Source of the DNA: Membranipora membranacea
Taxonomy: Eukaryota > Bryozoa > Gymnolaemata > Cheilostomatida > Membraniporidae
DNA: 64,000 bases
Direction: 5' to 3'
NCBI GenBank assembly: GCA_914767715.1
Contig: OU612069.1
Coordinates: 28,021,387-28,085,386, forward strand
A program made the position numbers and the translations under genes. Shown here piece after piece: positions 59,201 through 64,000 of this stretch (positions are counted from its first letter, which is position 1; each line of letters opens with the position of its first letter). Below the pieces are notes generated by a model. It made no database searches. It saw only the letters and a program-made list of their open reading frames with translations, and was not told the origin of the DNA.

Positions 59201-61376
59201 TAATGGTTCCAGTACGAAAAACAAGTCATCGATTGCTCAAAGTATGTAAAATAAGGTTAACTCATCATTTAAATCTATTAACTCTGAGCTAAGAAGCATC
59301 GCTTGAATATGTCATTGTAGTAAGAATCTAAACACAAAAGTTTTTTACCTACAATGTCAGAGTCCTATAATGAATTATAAAATATTTACAAATGGTTTTT
59401 TTTTGCAGTCGAGGACACAGTGGGAACACCTGAAATGAGGCTTTCTTCTGGAGATGTAGCAATGATGTCTGCTGCTGTGATAATAACACTTATTATATTT
59501 CTTGCTTACATGGTCAAAACAAATGTAAACAAGAAACAAGGTTTAAGGTAAATTAACCATAATAATTATGCCCAATATTAATTGAATTAGTTTTCTCTTA
59601 ATGACTATCCAAATATCTATCACTCTCAGCTAAAATTTGTTCTTTCCATACATTTTGCAGGGCAAAAGCTGCAAGCGATGCAATGACAACATCACAGGCT
59701 AACTCAACTGATGTTGACCAAGTTGATGATTATGATGATATCCATGATGATCACAACAGCCAGTATGTAAATTCACTATGATTCTTAATGAAATTGATAC
59801 ATTGGAAAACTTTGATAAAACTATGATCATTTCGAAAGAATTATCTAATTTGAAGGTATTATTGGTCAAGCCTGTCACTTCTGAAGTGGTAAAAAATCAA
59901 ATATTTTTTATTGCCGGCTCTTATGACCTCTGTAGATTTCAATTTTAATATGTACATCAATTGGTTCCATTTGTGCAAAAAAGAACATCATGAAATATTA
60001 TTTATCTACTCTGAGGTGGTCACTTCAACATTTGTCTTGTCAGAGATCGAAGGCCTGGAATAACTTACCTATTTGGATGACAGCTGGCCCTTTGCTAAAT
60101 AAGATAGAAACATTGTTTTGTAGTTCACCTGAAGCAGTCACAGATGAAGATCAAACTCTAGGATGTGAATTTGAGGCTAATCCTACCTATGAGGAAATAC
60201 CTGATGCAATATTCTTCAATCGGTATGTTGATGATACCTGGTTAGAAATTAATTTCAACAATGAGGAAATATTGCTACCCCCTAGAATTTAAAATCATTT
60301 TCAAAATGATAAGCAATTATCAAACATAATTAGAGTGATATAATTAAAGGAGCACACTGGGACAGCTTTTACACAACATTTCCAAGCATAAGTGTGAGCA
60401 CACTCAAGTTGGTAGCTGGAGGATTTGTTGGTGTGTTGAGATTGTCAACTAATTGAACCCTTAGTATGCAATGGCCATGTTCAGGGATTTTTTTAAAAGA
60501 GCTACCTCCCAGTTCTAAAATGTAACCCAGGTGGCCATGGAAAATGATTATAGTGTGTATCTAACAGCCTTATTATTCTCTTTGCAGGGCAGCTGCAACA
60601 GATTTTGAATTGAAGGATATATCTATGTCACCTGTTGAAGGAGATGCAAGTTCTCTGTATGATGATATCCAGGATGAAACACGAACCGATCAGCATGTAA
60701 ATATTTTCAATATTGTATAGTCAGCATTAATTTGTTGTCTTGCCAAGTTACACTCAGATTACTTTAACATTTTCTTGATTTGAATTACTTTTTTTTTGTT
60801 TGGTTGAGTATGCTTTTGTTTCGATGCAAATGCAGTATGGAAGAAAATAAATTCACTAACTCAAGATAATACATGATACAGCTGTGTTTTCCAGATCAAA
60901 TACTTTCTAACTTCATGAAAATCTTTTTCAAATTTTGAAGGAGTGCTGCGACAGACTGTGAAGTGCAGAATTTAAGTGTTGCAGGTGAAAAAGGACAAAC
61001 AAATCATGTGTACATCGAGATACTTGACAGAGCAATTGAAAATCAGTAAGAACTACCTGAATAATTGCTTAAATTACACAAGGAAATATCTAATGCCAAT
61101 ACAATTGGTTTAACAAACCTTGAAAAAAAAACTCAAGGTCTCATACATATCTGTTTTCATCATAGTAGTAAAGTTTATTCTAATCATTTTCTCAGTATAC
61201 TAATTTCTCATATAAAAAATTTCAGACCGAAAGTAAGGGGCATCAATGTGGGACTAACACATCAGTCAGAACACCCAAACGCAGTCACCTTTGCTCAGAA
61301 TGGAAACAGTGTTGATGGTTACGCTAATTTGAAGCATGATAAAAATGATGAACATTTATACAGCTTGGTGCAATGA
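56230..61376 (+). CDS. Single-pass NHL-repeat receptor with a multi-tyrosine, ITAM-like cytoplasmic tail
   Basis: Exons: 56230-56282 (signal peptide, MLLSFCFLEILSRISALQ), 56889-57806 (NHL propeller), 58004-58090 and 59161-59241 (Thr/Ser-rich stalk), 59409-59547 (membrane helix VAMMSAAVIITLIIFLAYMV), 59661-59762, 60124-60222, 60588-60692, 60941-61045, 61226-61376 (tail, TGA). NHL-like strands include FGYKEGMGENARF, LLLVDSGNHCLRSV and GFEDGMFSSTKFNKPLGIV. Residue numbers assume the extra base near 57,640 is absent, giving 612 residues. Tail tyrosines: Y450 (YDDI), Y482 (YEEI), Y517 (YDDI), Y552 (YIEI), Y595 (YANL), Y608 (YSLV); the last two are spaced as in an ITAM. As written, the frame breaks at LLVSDSKLQ and would stop at 57,702. 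This is either a base error or a truncated soluble product. The ligand is unknown. Confidence 0.8.
59661..61045 (+). other. Four phase 2-2 cassette exons each encoding one SH2-type tyrosine motif
   Basis: Exons of 102, 99, 105 and 105 bp (59661-59762, 60124-60222, 60588-60692, 60941-61045) all start and end in phase 2. Any of them can therefore be skipped without a frame change. They share the pattern A-(A/V)-(S/T)-D near the start and Y-x-(D/E)-I near the end. The last two also match closely in layout (RAAATDFELKD and SAATDCEVQN; both 105 bp), which indicates exon duplication. The third would need a GC donor (CA then GCATGT) to end in phase. Confidence 0.8.
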
Positions 61377-61379
61377 TTA

Positions 61380-62889
61380 AATCCTAAGGCGATTTCTAGC
61401 TATTTAGAAAAATGCTGTTGTTTTACCTGGAAACATTTTTTTAGGCTCCTACATAATTAGAGTCATACTGAGGAATAGAGGCCATGTCAACAGCTGGCAT
61501 TTTGAATATAGAAATTTTTTGTTATCTTGTTAATGTCTGATGTTTTTCGGCAATTTTTTTCTCGTTAACCCATTTTTGTTCTCGATGTCTGTTTTGTATG
61601 TTTTGATGTTGTTATGATATATTGATACTGTCATGTCATTGAAACCAGTGTTTGAGGTCTTAGGAACATGTTTGACAAGTACAAAATCCTGTAGCAATAG
61701 GCTGAATGATATTGCACAAATAATAAAACTTAAAGCTGGAAAATTACGAGAGGTTTTAGCAAAAAGAAGAGATACAATGAGAGATCTTACATGTATCGGA
61801 GAACTCATACAAGCTCACAGCCTCACAGCTGACTTGGGTTAGCCCCAGCTCAAATTGATGACCTAAATATGAATGTAGTGTGGATGTAAAAATAGAAATA
61901 ACGTTTCTCAAAACCACATATCCATATCTTCAGTTAGGCGATGTCACAAGTTGTGTGTGTTGTGTCTAAGGTCCTGAAGGGAACTCATCCAATAACATAC
62001 ATCGTGAGATACCCGATGAAAAAAATGTGGATGCAAGGTTTTGTGGTAAGTAACTGCAACAAAAATTGAGTACAATAAAGATACCCTATTCAGAATGTGA
62101 TTTGAATGAGAAATGTTGGCGGACAACATACAAGTTGATGGGGTACCCAGAAAAATCTCTAACAGGAAGATTGGTAATAGCAGGAGATATAGATGGATAA
62201 ATATTTTTTTTATTATAAGCTATTCTGTTTGTATATTTCATTATCGTTTTGGATCGAACGAGAAAATCAATAATATTTATATTTTATAATATATATAACA
62301 GTTATTCACAGGGTTCATTTACGGTGTGGTACATTATTTCACAGCAGCACACTCCACAAATAATTCTGAGGTTACTATGACAATGGGACAGATAGAGCAA
62401 TGAGTTTTAGACATTGAAACAATAATCAATAATGCAACTATTTGAAAACACCCAGATTCAGTAGACCATTCAAGAAGAATGATTGCCTGGGGGATGATTG
62501 GGGTTGTTTTTCGGACTGCTTTGATATGTCCTCAGCTGACATTATGGAATGTGCTGTTTAATTGCGTTTATGCGAACTGCCTCTAAGTATTGAGAGCTCG
62601 GTACAGAGAAACTAGTTTGGATCCTGAGGCTTTCAGCAGCAGCTGAGCAGTTGTAAATGTGCCAAATACCAGGACTACCTGTCATATCTGCATTGTTGAG
62701 CATCCATCAGTGATGTTCAGTAAAACTGTGTCTACCGCAGGCCCTTCTGTGAGAAAAAAAATTGTAAACCTTTCAAGGCAGATAGGGGTGGCTTTGATAA
62801 TTTCCTTATAGATATGACGTGTATTTTATGAATAGACAAGGCAAGAATATTACAGGTATATCTTAAAATAGAAGTTGTGACAACCTGAC
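61380..62889. other. 3' flank of the receptor gene, no further gene recognised
   Basis: A 69-codon frame at 61,633-61,842 (IIKLKAGKLREVLAKRRDTM) is charged but matches nothing I know and lies in the likely 3' untranslated region. Otherwise nothing recognisable. Confidence 0.4.
61723..61728 (+). terminator. Possible polyadenylation signal of the NHL receptor gene
   Basis: AATAAA about 350 bp after the receptor stop codon. Another lies near 62,077 (ACAATAAAG). Confidence 0.35.
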
Positions 62890-63092
62890 TCAAATTTCTA
62901 AACTATTATTACAAAATATAATCATAATCACATTTATTATAAAGCCTGAGTTAGCATTGTTTTTACCACAAGTTTGGTTGAAATTACCAGAGCATGGCCT
63001 ATAACCATTACTCTGATTAAGGATCCCGTGTCTACCAGATGCATTACCACAGAAACACTGTCTTCTGAACTGGAGTCCCATGAAGATGAATC
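62890..63092 (-). CDS. WSC-domain exon (partial gene)
   Basis: Acceptor ATATTACAG precedes 63,092. The exon reads FIFMGLQFRRQCFCGNASGR, then GILNQSNGYRPCSGNF and NQTCGKNNANSGFIIN, and runs to a stop at 62,890. The spacing CxCGNxxG ... PCSGNxxxxCG ... N matches the C-terminal half of the WSC domain, a cysteine-rich module of extracellular proteins such as Kremen and WSCD (established for the family; the assignment here is by eye). The usual second G of CGG is K. The N-terminal half of the domain should lie upstream (above 63,100 on this strand), but I could not identify it, so the gene may continue beyond the window or be a relic. Confidence 0.5.
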
Positions 63093-63489
63093 CTGTAATA
63101 TCATTAGAAATATTGACTGTGTTCCTTAGATTACTCTATCCTCACTTGACTTACTTGAGGCGATGGATGAATGCCACCAATAATTCTGTTGTTATTATGT
63201 CATAGACTTGTGTCCTGTGATGCGAGCATTTAGTAGTGTTCATAGTATTTCAGATCTCATAGATTTCAGACATTTTAGATAGTGATCTGAAATATTGTGG
63301 TGTATTAGCATGGAATTTTTGATTTTTCATCTTGCAATTACTACATCTAATATACAAGATTGACTGGTCAAGCGGCCAATGCCAATTGGGGCATACTTTC
63401 AAACAGTTATACCAACTTTCAGAAGCACAGTAAAGTGTGCATAAGTCAACAGTCATATTTGTAGAGGAGGTCTAGTGTTGCCCCATACG

Positions 63490-63520
63490 GTATATTTATA
63501 TATATATAGAAAGAAGCTCA

Positions 63521-63563
<43 letters not shown>

Positions 63564-63567
63564 AATT
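63490..63567. repeat. (TA)n microsatellite inside a short inverted repeat
   Basis: Long TA runs flanked by AGCTCAATATATA and TATATAAATTGAGC, which are complementary. The nearby frames are not genes. Confidence 0.9.
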
Positions 63568-64000
63568 GAGCAAAAAACTGTCTTCTTTCTTTACAAACTT
63601 GCATGGTTTCTAGTGAGAAGAAATAGCCAAACAATATATTATGTCAATGATATATGTCAATTCTAAAATCAGTATTTTGACTCCCACAAAGTATTACCGA
63701 TAAGTATCTTGAATCCTACGCACACCGTTTTCTGTATCACATGTCTACACTAAGAATTATCCATGACATATTGGAGTTGCATCCCCATAAGAGCAATTGG
63801 CATGCAATTTCAAACAATGGCGATTGGGTTATGGAAGTGTTACTAATCTCTAAAGCTATACAGTTGATAGGAGTTATACTTCAATTTATATTTCAATCAT
63901 AGGTGGTTCTTATCCATGATCATTGAAACAACATGTATACCTTGTCAGGTTGGGTGAAATAGATGATTATGAACAATGACACAATGAGACGGTTGATTGT
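63568..64000. other. No gene recognised at the window end
   Basis: AT-rich, with no exon-like open frame or known repeat. Confidence 0.4.

Overview
This is eukaryotic, almost certainly invertebrate animal DNA. It is AT-rich, has long GT-AG introns, and is dense in simple repeats, MITE-like foldback elements, tRNA-derived SINEs and CR1/jockey-type LINE fragments. A secreted 'short-chain collagen C4-like' protein, a VWA5B-type VIT/VWA protein, a WSC exon and an NHL-propeller receptor together fit an early-branching metazoan, most simply a sponge; a cnidarian cannot be excluded. No bacterial, viral, rRNA or CRISPR features were seen.

Layout. (1) 426-20,746, minus strand: a 24-exon VIT/VWA gene (1,270 codons), whose exon phases close exactly from ATG to stop. 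Its introns hold MITEs, a SINE and a decayed LINE. (2) 22,018-26,767, plus strand: a six-exon secreted coiled-coil protein with the collagen C4-like C-terminal domain (308 codons), divergent from gene 1. Its fourth intron carries a LINE reverse-transcriptase fragment. (3) 28,355-28,738, minus strand: a small predicted four-helix membrane protein. (4) 33,624-38,025, minus strand: a three-exon, 200-residue secreted protein that I do not recognise. (5) 39.2-43.8 kb: an old direct duplication of about 2 kb. (6) 46,936-50,118, plus strand: a decayed MCT/SLC16-like transporter. (7) 56,230-61,376, plus strand: a single-pass receptor with a signal peptide, NHL-repeat ectodomain, Thr/Ser stalk, one membrane helix and a cytoplasmic tail built from four interchangeable phase 2-2 exons. 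Each of those exons holds one tyrosine motif, and an ITAM-like pair sits in the last exon. (8) 62,890-63,092, minus strand: a WSC-domain exon. The remaining stretches show only repeats or nothing recognisable.

The genes do not form a pathway. The most interesting item is the NHL receptor: its tail (YDDI, YEEI, YDDI, YIEI, then YANL and YSLV) looks like a modular SH2-docking array that exon skipping could resize without changing frame. One base too many in its ectodomain must be checked. Second is gene 1, where all three metal-site (MIDAS) elements of the VWA domain are altered and one exon's splice donor lies in a 22-bp tandem repeat that reproduces the donor seven times. Exon coordinates come from reading splice consensus and reading-frame continuity by eye; no transcript data or database search was available.
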